From contig NZ_CANLZM010000002.1 of assembly GCF_947495565.1 (NCBI RefSeq), positions 248,001-312,000 on the forward strand: 64,000 bases of DNA, written 5' to 3'. The notes below the pieces were generated by a model, which worked only from the letters and a program-made list of their open reading frames with translations, did not search any database and was not told the DNA's origin. Source of the DNA: an uncultured Pontibacter sp. GTDB taxonomy: Bacteria; Bacteroidota; Bacteroidia; Cytophagales; Hymenobacteraceae. The position numbers were made by a program, and so were the translations under genes. Below, piece after piece: positions 18,074 through 29,097 of the stretch; within the stretch, counting starts at the first letter, position 1; each line of letters opens with the position of its first letter.

Positions 18074-18691
18074 CTATGCAACAACCTTTTGCTGTTGTTG
18101 AACCAGTTCCTTGTTCCAGTTGCGGTAACCTTGCACGCATAGCGCCAGAAACACAATATACAGAAAACTAGTGAGGTACAGCTCCTTATACGTATAAACA
18201 CCTACGTATACCACATCAACCACCAGCCACACTATCCAATTCTCCAGCTGCTTTTTAGCCATCATCCAATACCCGATCAGGCTTACGGCAGTGGTAGCTG
18301 AGTCGGTGTAAGAGAGGTCGGCGTTGGTGTAGTTGTCCAGAAAATAGCCCAGCCCCAGCGTAAACAGCGCGCCAAATAATGCTAGCACAGAGAACTCTTT
18401 TATAGTTGTGTGGCCTACTTTTCGCTCAGAGTGATTTTTTCCGCCATAAAGCCACAGATACCACCCGTACAGGCTCGTGAAAAAGTAGAATACATTCAGG
18501 CCCATGTCAGCGTACAGGCGAGCATCGTAAAAAACCAGCACATACATGCCCACACTCACTAAGCTTGCAGGCCAAGTCCAGACGCTTGGCTTAGCGGCCA
18601 GCCATACTCCTAAAATGCCAAACAGCACCCCCAAAACCTCCACTGGGCTCATAGCCTGCAGGGCTTCTACTATACTTTGCCAGATTTCCAT
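18074..18691 (-). CDS. pnuC: PnuC-family vitamin transporter
   Basis: The 205-residue inner-membrane protein has about seven helices and the PnuC signatures YGWYLWLYGG and LIGYWMMAKKQLENWIVWLVVDVVYV. PnuC proteins move nicotinamide riboside (or thiamine for PnuT, riboflavin for PnuX) by facilitated diffusion and depend on a kinase to trap the substrate. The NadR-like kinase downstream on the same strand favours nicotinamide riboside. The nearby TPP-controlled receptor leaves thiamine possible. No TPP aptamer precedes this gene. It is divergent from the rhodanese gene. Confidence 0.92.
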   Translation of the reverse strand: MEIWQSIVEALQAMSPVEVLGVLFGILGVWLAAKPSVWTWPASLVSVGMYVLVFYDARLYADMGLNVFYFFTSLYGWYLWLYGGKNHSERKVGHTTIKEFSVLALFGALFTLGLGYFLDNYTNADLSYTDSATTAVSLIGYWMMAKKQLENWIVWLVVDVVYVGVYTYKELYLTSFLYIVFLALCVQGYRNWNKELVQQQQKVVA

Positions 18692-18808
18692 TGGCGCAAT
18701 TTACATCCCAAAGGTGCACTTGTAAACAAAAGCTTGCTTAATTTTGAAGCCCCGGCGCAACCTACCGCAGACTGTGCCGCTAAAACTATACCTGATTTAC
18801 TGAAGACG

Positions 18809-19126
18809 ATGGATGAGATTACGGTACAAGAGCTAAAAAGCAGACTTGCCCACAGCAGCAACATACAGCTACTTGATGTGCGCGAGCCGGAGGAGTTTGA
18901 GATCTGCAACCTCGGCGGCGAGCTTATTCCGCTTGGCGAGCTGCCAAAACAGTCAGGGCGCATACGCCGTGATATACCCGTAGTTGTTATCTGCCACCAT
19001 GGTTTCCGCAGTGCCCAGGCGATCAATTACCTTACACAGCGCCTCGGCTTCGAAAATCTTCTTAACCTGAAGGGAGGAATTCATGCATGGGCCACACAGA
19101 TAGACTCAACTATGGCAACTTATTAA
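18809..19126 (+). CDS. Single-domain rhodanese-like sulfurtransferase
   Basis: The 105-residue rhodanese domain starts MDEITVQELKSRL and shows LLDVREPEEFEICNL, then the active-site loop VVVICHHGFRSAQA with catalytic Cys62 and a final LKGGIHAWA. The loop C-H-H-G-F-R fits a GlpE/PspE-type thiosulfate sulfurtransferase. An upstream in-frame ATG at 18677 would overlap pnuC and add 44 residues without family similarity, so I use 18809. It is a single-gene unit between pnuC and guaB. Confidence 0.9.
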   Translation: MDEITVQELKSRLAHSSNIQLLDVREPEEFEICNLGGELIPLGELPKQSGRIRRDIPVVVICHHGFRSAQAINYLTQRLGFENLLNLKGGIHAWATQIDSTMATY

Positions 19127-19244
19127 GTAGGTTTATACTTCTGGCAGCTTATTTATACTTTGGCCATTAGCTCTGCTGTTGTGGCCACTGCAATCTGGCA
19201 GCCTGTTTTCTGCACTGCAGGAGAATGCAATTAGCCTCTTTTAG

Positions 19245-20831
<1,587 letters not shown>

Positions 20832-20877
20832 ACTATACTTTATACCATAGCCATACTTGTTGGCTGCGGCTCAGAAT

Positions 20878-20922
20878 AAAGAACAGCAGCCGGTGGATAT
20901 CCGCCGGCTGCTGTTCTTTTTA
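20878..20922 (+). terminator. Intrinsic terminator of guaB
   Basis: Arms AAAGAACAGCAGCCGG and CCGGCTGCTGTTCTTT are followed by T-rich sequence. The next 200 bases before the phosphatase gene are AT-rich and hold nothing I can name. Confidence 0.88.
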
Positions 20923-21135
20923 TAGAAGAATTTCTATAAATCTATACTTTAGGCAGGCTTCCTGCTTTACAAATGCTAACCTACGCCGCCCTAATTACGT
21001 TATGCAAGTTGATTTTCTTATTCAGGACACAACACCTTAGCCGAAAAGCAGATTTTTTTCTTACCTTTCATGTTAGAAGCAGGCCAGGGAACACCATATA
21101 CGATAACGGCTAACTCAAAAACGGATTTCCGTTTT

Positions 21136-23216
21136 ATGCTATACAAAAACAACGCTAAAACCTTATTGGCAACCTCCGCGGTCGTAAGCTGGCTTTTACT
21201 GCTGGTTTATGTGCTGTTTATGTGCTGTTCACAGCCGAAAGCACGCTGGCAGGGACCAGTGCGCCTGGTTTCGCGTTTTCGTTTCTCAATAACCTGCTCA
21301 TTGTAGTATTTATTGTATCGGTGTTTCTGTTCCAAAGGCTGCACACCGAGGCGCTGAAGGGCACGGATTTCATCGGCTACCTCTGGAACCTGTTCTCTAA
21401 GGCGGGCGTGGCGGCTTACCTAAGCGTGGCGCTGTACTTGGTGTACAGAGTTTACACCAACTACACAGATGAACAGTCTACGCTTTTGCTGCACCTGGTA
21501 TACCAGGTAAACTTTGGCTTACTCATCCTGTTTCTGGCGAAAGCCTTTTACATCTGGCGCCAACTGCTGCTCTATCATAAAAATAAATTCCTGCAGATTG
21601 CCTGGGACTGGTTTGAGCTGTTGCTGGGCGCCACGCTGCTGCTCACTATCTTCAACTTTGATTATACCAGTTACGTTTTTCTGCCCCTGATTGCCCTGAT
21701 GGGTTTTTACATACTCTTCCTGTGCACAAACATGAAGTGGGTGGCATACTTAACCTTTAATAACAAGAGCCGCTCATTGGTGCTTTTGGGGGCTATACTA
21801 CTCAGCTGCTATATTTTTGCCCGCTTTTTCCTGAACACTGCTGACAGCCCTGAACTTGTTACAGACTATACAGATGTGGGTTTCCTGCTGCTGGCTATGT
21901 CGTTTGTTAGCATGTATTCGCTGGCGGCTTTCCTGGTATCGCTGTTTAGTTTGCCTACTTCCAGCGTGTTTGAGCAGAAGAGTGAGGATTTGCTGAACTT
22001 CCAGCGACTGAGCCTTTCTATACAGCAAGGGCAAAGCGAAGCGCAGGTGTATGATATGCTGGTAGAAAGCACTATCAAAGCATCGGATGCCAGTGCTGCC
22101 TGGTTCGAGATCATTCGCAATGGTGAGCCGCAGGTTACGCACCTGCTCAACATCCAGGAGCCCCAGATCGAAAGTATAAGGCACCTGCTGCAGGAGTACA
22201 ATATCCATCATATGGATTACATCAACAACAACCTGAGCCGCAACCCAGGCTTCCGGAACCTGGCGCTTCCCTGGAAATCCATGGCCATACTTCCCATAAA
22301 ATCCTCTAAGCATCTATCGGGTGTGTTATACCTGATAAAAGATGTGGAGGGAGGTTTTGACCAGGAAACGGTAAACGTACTGCGCACCTTCACCAGCCAG
22401 ACCACCCTTACCATAGAAAACCTGCGCCTAGTAAACGAGTCGCTGCAGAACGAGCGTTATAAGGAGGAACTGAAGATTGCCACGCAGGTACAGGAGAGCC
22501 TGATCCCAAAAACATTCCCAACTGACAGCTGGTTTGAGATTAGCACGCATTCGGTAGCAGCCAAAGAAGTGGGAGGCGATTTCTATGACTTCCTGCAGCT
22601 GAGCGAGTCCCGTATTGCCATCATCATTGGCGACGTTTCGGGCAAGGGTATTTCTGCGGCCTTCCATATGGCACAGATGAAAGGCATCTTTCACGGGTTG
22701 ATGCAGCAAGACATGGCTCCTAGCGAGTTTATGAAGCAGGCCAACAACGCCTTAAGCCGATGCCTGGAGCGAACATCCTTCATCACTTCTGCGCTATATA
22801 TAATCGATTATCGTATGAAAGGCTTTATGTTTGCACGCGCAGGCCATTGCCATACGTTATACTATAACTCCATGATGGATAATGTGTTCTACTTCCAAAC
22901 AGATGGTTTGGGCCTGGGCATTATCCGGGATAAAAAGAACTACGCCAGCCACATTCGGGAGATGTACTACGATTATAATCCCGGCGATGTGATGGTTATT
23001 TACACCGATGGCATTGTGGAGGCTAGGAGCCCGAAGAACGAAGAGTATGGTGAAGACAGGCTACTATACATGCTGGAGCAAACATACCACCTGGAGGCTG
23101 ATGACATAAAGTATGCTATTATAAACGATCTGAACGATTTTACCGGCCCTGGCAACCTCTACGATGATCAAACGCTGCTGGTGATAAAGTTCAGGCCTAC
23201 TCAACCTAACATATGA
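21136..23216 (+). CDS. Membrane PP2C (SpoIIE/RsbU-type) phosphatase with GAF domain; N-terminus split by an 11-bp duplication
   Basis: This is predicted to dephosphorylate the STAS antagonist encoded next. The frame from ATG 21136 begins MLYKNNAKTLLATSAVVSWL. At 21205-21226 an 11-bp unit (GTTTATGTGCT) is duplicated, which throws this frame out. Removing one copy joins VYVLF directly to TAESTLAGTSAPGFAF in the long frame, open from 21222 (GTG, 664 residues). The long frame has about six membrane segments, a GAF-like domain (about 240-390) and a PP2C domain (about 410-655) with GGDFYDFLQ, IGDVSGKGISAAFHMAQ, ARAGHCHTLYY and YTDGIVEARS. Without the first frame the protein would start inside its first membrane region. 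Confidence 0.88.
21205..21226. repeat. 11-bp tandem duplication causing a frameshift
   Basis: GTTTATGTGCT at 21205-21215 is repeated exactly at 21216-21226. Eleven is not a multiple of three, so gain or loss of one unit switches the reading frame of the phosphatase gene. Confidence 0.9.
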
Positions 23217-23230
23217 TTAACCCGTAAAGT

Positions 23231-23575
23231 ATGCCGATGAAAATTACACAAGAAATTAAAGACAACACCGTCATCATGACCCTGGACGGTGAACTGGATG
23301 CGAGTTCCTCAGTTATACTGGATGAAGAGCTATCGGACCCTGAGATTATGAGATACAATAAGATTCTGGTAGATTGCCAGGAGCTTAACTATATTTCTTC
23401 GGCAGGCCTTGGAGTATTTATTTCGCACCTGCAGCGATTTGAAGACGCCCAGATCAAGCTTATCTTCTACAACATGCAGGATAAGGTACGCAACGTGTTC
23501 GAGATACTTGGCTTGGACCTTCTAATGACCATTGTATCCGATTACGAGGAAGCAAGAAGCATTGCAAATGAATAA
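23231..23575 (+). CDS. STAS-domain anti-sigma factor antagonist (RsbV-like)
   Basis: A single STAS domain of 112-114 residues. The phosphorylatable serine lies in ELNYISSAGLGVFISHL, the standard antagonist motif. In partner switching, the unphosphorylated form binds the HATPase kinase and frees that kinase's target. It follows the PP2C gene by 14 bases and overlaps the start of the kinase gene, so all three are one operon. Start at 23231 or at the ATG two codons later. Confidence 0.92.
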   Translation: MPMKITQEIKDNTVIMTLDGELDASSSVILDEELSDPEIMRYNKILVDCQELNYISSAGLGVFISHLQRFEDAQIKLIFYNMQDKVRNVFEILGLDLLMTIVSDYEEARSIANE

Positions 23576-23978
23576 TTCCATTCGGGTAAATTGCACTAAA
23601 AAAAACCTGAAGCTGATACGGGACTTCGTGACGGAGTATCTGGAGGCGCTAGCGCTTTCGGATATCCTCATGAACCAGATCGTGTTGGCAGTGGATGAGA
23701 TATGCGCTAACCTGATTATACACGCTAACCACGAAGACCCCACAAAGTACCTAACCCTAAAGGTAACCACCCAGAAGGATCTTGCAAAGTTTGAAATTGC
23801 CGACCAGGGCGCGGCCTTCGAGAGAAGCAATTACAAAGAGCCCAACATACAGGAGCACATCCGAATGGGCAAAAAAGGCGGCGTAGGCATTGCGCTGGTC
23901 AACCGCATTATGGATAAAGTTGAGTTCAGCACAGACGGTTCCCAAAACATCTGCGTGCTTTACAAAAAAATCAAATAA
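23568..23978 (+). CDS. HATPase anti-sigma regulatory factor / serine kinase (RsbW-like)
   Basis: The 136-residue GHKL ATPase begins MNNSIRVNCTKKNLKLIRDF. The N-box is NQIVLAVDEICANLIIHAN, and the G-boxes are FEIADQGAAF and KGGVGIALVNRIMDKVEF. Such proteins phosphorylate the STAS antagonist and sequester a partner. The start overlaps the STAS stop by eight bases, indicating translational coupling; an upstream in-frame codon at 23532 lies deep inside the STAS gene and is rejected. No SigB-like sigma factor is adjacent, so the regulated partner is unknown. Confidence 0.9.
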   Translation: MNNSIRVNCTKKNLKLIRDFVTEYLEALALSDILMNQIVLAVDEICANLIIHANHEDPTKYLTLKVTTQKDLAKFEIADQGAAFERSNYKEPNIQEHIRMGKKGGVGIALVNRIMDKVEFSTDGSQNICVLYKKIK

Positions 23979-24146
23979 AGCCTCTTACATACTTTAGCTG
24001 CCCTTTCTTCCGTTATCCGGGAACAAATGACCGTGCAATTGTATTATGGTTATAGTTTTTGATTTATCTGTCAGAAATTTTAGCTAAAATTGCATACCCT
24101 GGTCCCCTGATCAGCGAAAAAGATAATCTTGATTTTAAATCAACCT

Positions 24147-26447
24147 ATGCGCAGCAATCACCTATTGGTTGCGGTAGCCGCTCTGGCCATTGCCGGCTGC
24201 ACCGCTTCTAAGAAGAACGACAGTAAAGAATCCGCAATCGCTACGCTTGGCTCCCAGCCTATCTCCACTTCCGAGTTCCGCTATGTGTATGAAAAGAACA
24301 ACGGCGGAAACGAAGATGCTTATACCCGCGAGAGCGTAAGCGATTACCTAAACCTGTACACAAACTTTAAGCTAAAGGTAATGGAAGCCGAAAAACGCGG
24401 TCTGGACACTACAATGGCTTTTAAGCGTGAGCTGGAAGGGTACAAAGAGCAACTGGCACAGCCTTACCTTACTGAGAAAAGCGTAACAGATAACTTGGTA
24501 AAAGAGGCTTACGAGCGCCTGAAGCAGGAGGTAAACGCCTCGCACATACTTGTTGCTTTAGCCCCGGAAGCAGCTCCGGAGGATACGCTTGCCGCTTACA
24601 ACCGTGTGATGGAACTGCGCAAGCGCGTACAGAACGGCGAGGACTTCGGCAGTCTGGCACAGCAGTATTCGCAAGACCCATCGGCAGCTGACAACAAAGG
24701 CGAGTTAGGCTATTTTACAGCTTTGCAGATGGTATACCCGTTTGAGGATGCCGCCTACAAAACTGCCGAAGGAGAAGTATCAATGCCTGTGCGCACCCGA
24801 TTTGGCTATCACCTGATAAAGGTAAACGATAAGCGGGAAGCCCGCGGCGAGGCTAAAGTGGCGCATATTATGGTTCGCTCCATGCCCAACGCCCCTGCCG
24901 CAGACTCCTTGGCTGCCAAACAGCGTGTAGATGCCATTTACCGCCGTTTACAGAAAGGCGAAAAATGGAATAAGCTGGCTGCCGAGTTTTCTGAAGACGC
25001 CAACACGGCCAGCAACGGAGGCGAGTTGCCATGGTTTGGGACAGGCCGCATGATCCCTTCTTTTGAGGAGGCCGCCTTTGGTCTGCAGAAGCCTGAGGAG
25101 GTGTCTAAACCAGTTTATACGCCATACGGCTGGCATATTATTAAGATGATTGAGAAGCGCAACCTGCCGCCTTACGAGGAGATGGAGCAGCACCTTCGCA
25201 ACAAAATAGCCAAAGACTCTCGCTCAGAACTCAATAAAACCGCTTTCCTGAAGCGCATTAAGCAGGAGAATAATTTTACAGAGAACGCTGAGGCAAAGAC
25301 AGCCGCCCTGGCCAATGCCAATGACGAACTGCTGCACGGCAGCTGGTCTTACGATGAGAGCGACAAGGCGCTGAAGCAGACGCTATTCTCCATCCAAGGC
25401 AAGAACTATACTATCGGCGACTTTTATACTTATGTTAAAGAGCAGCAGCGTGCACGCGCCAACGGTACCGCCGCTCACGCCATGGGCCTGCTTTATGACA
25501 GTTTTTCGGAGAAGAGCCTGCTGGAGTACGAGCGCGAGAACCTCGAAAACAAGCATACCGATTATAGAATGCTGGTGAAAGAATACCATGATGGTATCCT
25601 GCTGTTTCAGTTGATGGATGAAAAGGTATGGAGCAAAGCCATTGAGGACACCGTAGGCCTGCGAACTTATTTTGACCAGAACAGAGAGAAGTATAAATGG
25701 GGCGAGCGTGCCGATGCCATTGTAATCAGCGCAGCCAGTAAAGAGCTACTGCAGCAGGCACAGAACCAGTTAGAAAAGCGCCGTTACCCGGTCTCTTTTG
25801 CCAAACTGAGCGACGTGCTTTTTGAGCAGAACAAGGCTGAGCTGAGCACCGAAGGCAAATCCAAATTACAGGAGCTGGCGCAGATGCTGCAGCAGAACGA
25901 AACCCTGACGCTGGAGATTAACGGCCACACCGATGCCCGGGAGAACGCTAAGATAGCAGAGGCTCGTGCCGAAGCCATCAAAGTATACTTGCAGGAGCAG
26001 GGCGCACCAACAGCGCAGCTAACCACCAGCAGCCTGGGCAAAAGCAAGCAGGCAGGCCCTGACAATACCGAAACAGGCCGCCGCCGTAACCGCCGCGCAT
26101 CATTTGCACTCTATACTTCGGAGCTGGCTGCGCTGGCAGAAAATCTGAACAAGAACAACCCGCTGGCTGTGCAGGTTACGGAGAAGAAGTTCCAGCGCGG
26201 CGACAACAAAGCTTTGGATGCAGTAGAGTGGCAGAAAGGCACCTATACCGCACAGCAGAACGGCCGTGAGTATCTTATCATTATAAAGGATGTGCTGGAG
26301 CCGGCTTATAAAGAGCTTAGCGAGGTGCGCGGCCCTGTTATTTCTGATTACCAGACATACTTGGAAGAGCAGTGGGTGCAGGAGCTTCGCAACAGATATC
26401 CGGTTGAAGTGAAGGAAGGCGAGGTAGAAAAGCTGGTGCGCAAGTAG
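24147..26447 (+). CDS. Peptidylprolyl isomerase lipoprotein with two parvulin domains and an embedded OmpA domain
   Basis: This is predicted to help fold proteins in the periplasm. From ATG 24147 the 766-residue protein has a lipoprotein signal with lipobox AIAGC (Cys18). An N-terminal helical region is followed by two parvulin domains (about 127-230, with ASHILVALAP and GELGYF; about 236-337, with VAHIMVRSM and GELPWFGTG). A helical region follows (400-545). An OmpA-like peptidoglycan-binding domain (about 556-656) has LEINGHTDARENAKIAEARA and ends GRRRNRRASF. After it comes a parvulin-related C-terminal segment. The OmpA domain sits inside the C-terminal part rather than at the end. The surA-like gene follows. 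Confidence 0.9.
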   Translation: MRSNHLLVAVAALAIAGCTASKKNDSKESAIATLGSQPISTSEFRYVYEKNNGGNEDAYTRESVSDYLNLYTNFKLKVMEAEKRGLDTTMAFKRELEGYKEQLAQPYLTEKSVTDNLVKEAYERLKQEVNASHILVALAPEAAPEDTLAAYNRVMELRKRVQNGEDFGSLAQQYSQDPSAADNKGELGYFTALQMVYPFEDAAYKTAEGEVSMPVRTRFGYHLIKVNDKREARGEAKVAHIMVRSMPNAPAADSLAAKQRVDAIYRRLQKGEKWNKLAAEFSEDANTASNGGELPWFGTGRMIPSFEEAAFGLQKPEEVSKPVYTPYGWHIIKMIEKRNLPPYEEMEQHLRNKIAKDSRSELNKTAFLKRIKQENNFTENAEAKTAALANANDELLHGSWSYDESDKALKQTLFSIQGKNYTIGDFYTYVKEQQRARANGTAAHAMGLLYDSFSEKSLLEYERENLENKHTDYRMLVKEYHDGILLFQLMDEKVWSKAIEDTVGLRTYFDQNREKYKWGERADAIVISAASKELLQQAQNQLEKRRYPVSFAKLSDVLFEQNKAELSTEGKSKLQELAQMLQQNETLTLEINGHTDARENAKIAEARAEAIKVYLQEQGAPTAQLTTSSLGKSKQAGPDNTETGRRRNRRASFALYTSELAALAENLNKNNPLAVQVTEKKFQRGDNKALDAVEWQKGTYTAQQNGREYLIIIKDVLEPAYKELSEVRGPVISDYQTYLEEQWVQELRNRYPVEVKEGEVEKLVRK

Positions 26448-26550
26448 GCCGCTGTTTGCCGCCGATTTTACCCCGGCTTTCGGGTAATTCAGAATAAAGA
26501 AGTAACTTGTGCGTTATTTCCGAGCATAAGTATAAATTAAGATAGATCCC

Positions 26551-27918
26551 TTGAAAAAGATTCATCAACTTGCCTTGTCGGCCTTTGCGGCGCTATGCCT
26601 CATCGTACTGTCTGCCCCGGCTTTTGCCCAGGCACCTGTGCAATATCAGGTGGATGGCATTATCGCTAAAGTAGATAACAATGTGATTCTCCGCTCAGAC
26701 CTGGAGTTTGGGTACCTGCAGTACCTGGCTCAATCTAAGCAGCAACCCAACGAAGACCTAAAGTGCCAGATTTTCACTTCTCTTTTGCAGGACAAACTGC
26801 TGCTGGCCCGCGCCGAGATCGACTCTATTACGGTAGCGGAAGGCATGGTGAACAGCGAGCTGAACGAGCGCATTAATTACCTGGCCAGCCAGGTAGGCGG
26901 CACTGAGCGCCTGGAGCAGTACTATAACAAAAGCCTGAAGCAGCTGAAGGATGAGCTTCGTAAAACGGTTCGCCAGCAGATGGTGATGGAGCAAATGCAG
27001 CGCGAGATTACCAGCAAAGTATCTGTTACCCCGAAAGAGATAAAAAAATACTTTAACAACATCCCTACAGACAGCCTGCCTTACTTCTCTACTGAAGTTG
27101 AGATTGGCCAGATTGTAAATTATGCCGAGATCGGGCGCGACCAGAAGCAGGCGGCGCGTCAGAAACTGGAAGGCTTACGTGAGCGTATACTTGCCGGTGA
27201 AGATTTCGCCACCCTGGCCAAACAATACTCGCAAGACCCAGGCTCTGCCCAGGATGGCGGTGTACTCGGTTTCTTTAAGAAGAAGGAACTGGTGCCTGAG
27301 TATGAGGCAGCAGCGTTGCGCCTGGAGCCGGGAGGAATTTCAAACGTGATTGAATCGCAGTTCGGCTTCCACCTGATTCAGCTGATTGAGCGCCGCGGGC
27401 AGGAGTTCAACACACGTCATATTTTGATTAAGCCAGCCACCGCTACGGTAGACGTGGCTGCCGCATCTGCCGAATTGGATAGTGTGCGCAACCTGATTAT
27501 GAGTGACAGCTTAATGTTTGCTCAGGCAGCGAAAGAATACTCTGACGACACAAACACCAAAGATAACGGCGGCATGATTACAAGCCGTGCTACGGGCTTC
27601 ACCTATACTCCGATGGACCAGGTGGATCCGGCAATTTTCTTTGTGATCGATACGATGGAAGTTGGTGAAATTTCCAAGCCTGTAGCCTATACCACACCTG
27701 ACGGCAAAGAGGCTGTGCGTATTCTATACCTGAAATCCAAGTCTAAGCCGCACCTGGCAAACCTGACGGACGATTATCAGAAAATAGCTAACGCAGCGTT
27801 GGCCGAGAAGCGCAGCAAAGCCGTAAACGAATGGTTTAAGAAAAACATCAGTACCGTTTATATTGAGATAGACCCGGAGTACGAAGATTGCAGCGGGCTC
27901 CAACAACTAATGCAATAG
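26551..27918 (+). CDS. SurA-like periplasmic peptidylprolyl isomerase
   Basis: The 455-residue protein has a signal peptide (MKKIHQLALSAFAALCLIVL, cleaved near AFAQ), a SurA N-terminal chaperone region (VDGIIAKVDNNVILRSDLE), two parvulin domains (about 175-285 and 285-390, with KQYSQDPGSAQDGGVLGFF and NTRHILIKP) and a C-terminal helix. It probably escorts outer-membrane proteins. It starts at TTG: the signal peptide begins there and no ATG is nearby. A copy of AAGTATAA lies 16 bases upstream. It follows the parvulin-OmpA lipoprotein by about 100 bases and precedes moxR by 7, likely one cluster. Confidence 0.9.
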   Translation: MKKIHQLALSAFAALCLIVLSAPAFAQAPVQYQVDGIIAKVDNNVILRSDLEFGYLQYLAQSKQQPNEDLKCQIFTSLLQDKLLLARAEIDSITVAEGMVNSELNERINYLASQVGGTERLEQYYNKSLKQLKDELRKTVRQQMVMEQMQREITSKVSVTPKEIKKYFNNIPTDSLPYFSTEVEIGQIVNYAEIGRDQKQAARQKLEGLRERILAGEDFATLAKQYSQDPGSAQDGGVLGFFKKKELVPEYEAAALRLEPGGISNVIESQFGFHLIQLIERRGQEFNTRHILIKPATATVDVAAASAELDSVRNLIMSDSLMFAQAAKEYSDDTNTKDNGGMITSRATGFTYTPMDQVDPAIFFVIDTMEVGEISKPVAYTTPDGKEAVRILYLKSKSKPHLANLTDDYQKIANAALAEKRSKAVNEWFKKNISTVYIEIDPEYEDCSGLQQLMQ

Positions 27919-27925
27919 ACCACAT

Positions 27926-28891
27926 ATGACGCAGTTCACCTCTGACAAAGAAGCAGCCGACGCCCTGCACAACTCCTACCGGGAGCTCACTTCTGAAATA
28001 TCAAAAGTGATTGTAGGCCAGGACGAAGTAGTAAGGTTAGTACTTACAGCTGTTTTTTGTCAGGGGCACTGCCTGCTGGTAGGGGTGCCGGGGCTAGCTA
28101 AAACGCTTCTCATCCAAACCATTGCCTCTACGCTCGACATGAGCTTTAACCGGGTGCAGTTTACGCCCGACCTGATGCCCTCCGACATCGTAGGTGCCGA
28201 AACACTGGACAAAGACCGCAACTTCCGTTTTGTAACGGGCCCTGTCTTTGCCAACATCGTGCTGGCTGACGAAATTAACCGTACTCCGCCCAAAACACAG
28301 GCTGCCCTACTGGAAGCCATGCAGGAGCACGCGGTAACCGTGGCCGGCCATAAGTATGATCTCCCCAGACCTTTCTTTGTACTGGCTACCCAGAACCCGA
28401 TAGAGCAGGAAGGCACTTACCCCCTACCCGAAGCGCAACTCGACCGCTTCATGTTCAACATCACGTTGGGCTATCCAAGCTATGAGTCGGAGCTGCAGAT
28501 CGTGAAGAATACCACAGGCGCTGCCGTAAACCAGCTCCGCAAGATCCTGCATGCCGACGATATACTTGCCTTTCAGCAGTTGGTGCGCCGCGTGCCGGTA
28601 ACGGATAATGTGGTGGAGTATGCCGTAAAGCTGGTGCACCAGACTCGCCCGAACATGCCAATGGCCTCCAAGCAGGCAAACCAGTTCCTGGAGTGGGGAG
28701 CGGGCCCAAGAGCCTCGCAGCACCTGATCGTTGGTGCCAAGTGCAATGCTATCCTCAATGGCAAGTATAGCCCCGATATTGAGGATGTGCAGGAAGTGGC
28801 GCTACCTATACTTCGTCACCGCATCGTACGCAACTTCAAAGCCGAGGCCGAGGGCGTGACAGAGGAACATCTGATCCGGGAACTGCTGTAG
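27926..28891 (+). CDS. MoxR-family AAA+ ATPase
   Basis: The 321-residue AAA+ protein has Walker A GVPGLAKT at residues 53-60, Walker B IVLADEINRTPPKTQAALLEAM, and the MoxR marks ATQNPIEQEGTYPLPEAQLDRF and LGYPSYESELQIV. MoxR ATPases act as chaperones for metal or cofactor insertion and usually sit beside DUF58 and VWA genes. Neither is here: upstream are the two foldases and downstream a hypothetical gene. A functional tie to periplasmic folding is inferred only from position. Confidence 0.93.
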   Translation: MTQFTSDKEAADALHNSYRELTSEISKVIVGQDEVVRLVLTAVFCQGHCLLVGVPGLAKTLLIQTIASTLDMSFNRVQFTPDLMPSDIVGAETLDKDRNFRFVTGPVFANIVLADEINRTPPKTQAALLEAMQEHAVTVAGHKYDLPRPFFVLATQNPIEQEGTYPLPEAQLDRFMFNITLGYPSYESELQIVKNTTGAAVNQLRKILHADDILAFQQLVRRVPVTDNVVEYAVKLVHQTRPNMPMASKQANQFLEWGAGPRASQHLIVGAKCNAILNGKYSPDIEDVQEVALPILRHRIVRNFKAEAEGVTEEHLIRELL

Positions 28892-28894
28892 TTT

Positions 28895-29043
28895 AATTGC
28901 TGAATTGCTGTATCGTAAATTGTTGGATTACAGAGGCACTGCACTGACTCTATATGATTGGTGAGCCCTGCTACTCTATTCATCCTGTAAATCCTGTTTT
29001 GATAAACTAACAATTTAACCATTAAACAATTTAGCAATTCACT
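28895..29043. repeat. Intergenic element with inverted AT-rich ends
   Basis: The gap after moxR starts with AATTGCTGAATTGCTG and AATTGTTG and ends with the inverted words CAATTTAACC, CAATTTAGCAATTC. Inside lies a TCCTGTAAATCCTG copy (28983-28996). The gap at 36628-36802 has the same build. It looks like a small non-coding repeat element without a transposase. Confidence 0.5.
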
Positions 29044-29061
29044 CATATTGGTGTAATTTTG
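29030..29061 (+). promoter_or_regulatory. Possible promoter of the 142-residue hypothetical gene
   Basis: TTTAG at 29030-29034 and TAATTTTG at 29054-29061 are 19 bases apart, the same geometry as the antiporter promoter. The -33 box lies within the end of the inverted-repeat element. Confidence 0.4.
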
Positions 29062-29097
29062 CGCCCATACTTATAGTTAAATTTACCTGATAGAAAT

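Noticed and set aside
21070..21306. Separate small gene before the phosphatase
   Set aside because: The frame is explained by the 11-bp duplication: its first part is the true N-terminus of the phosphatase and its tail is out of frame.
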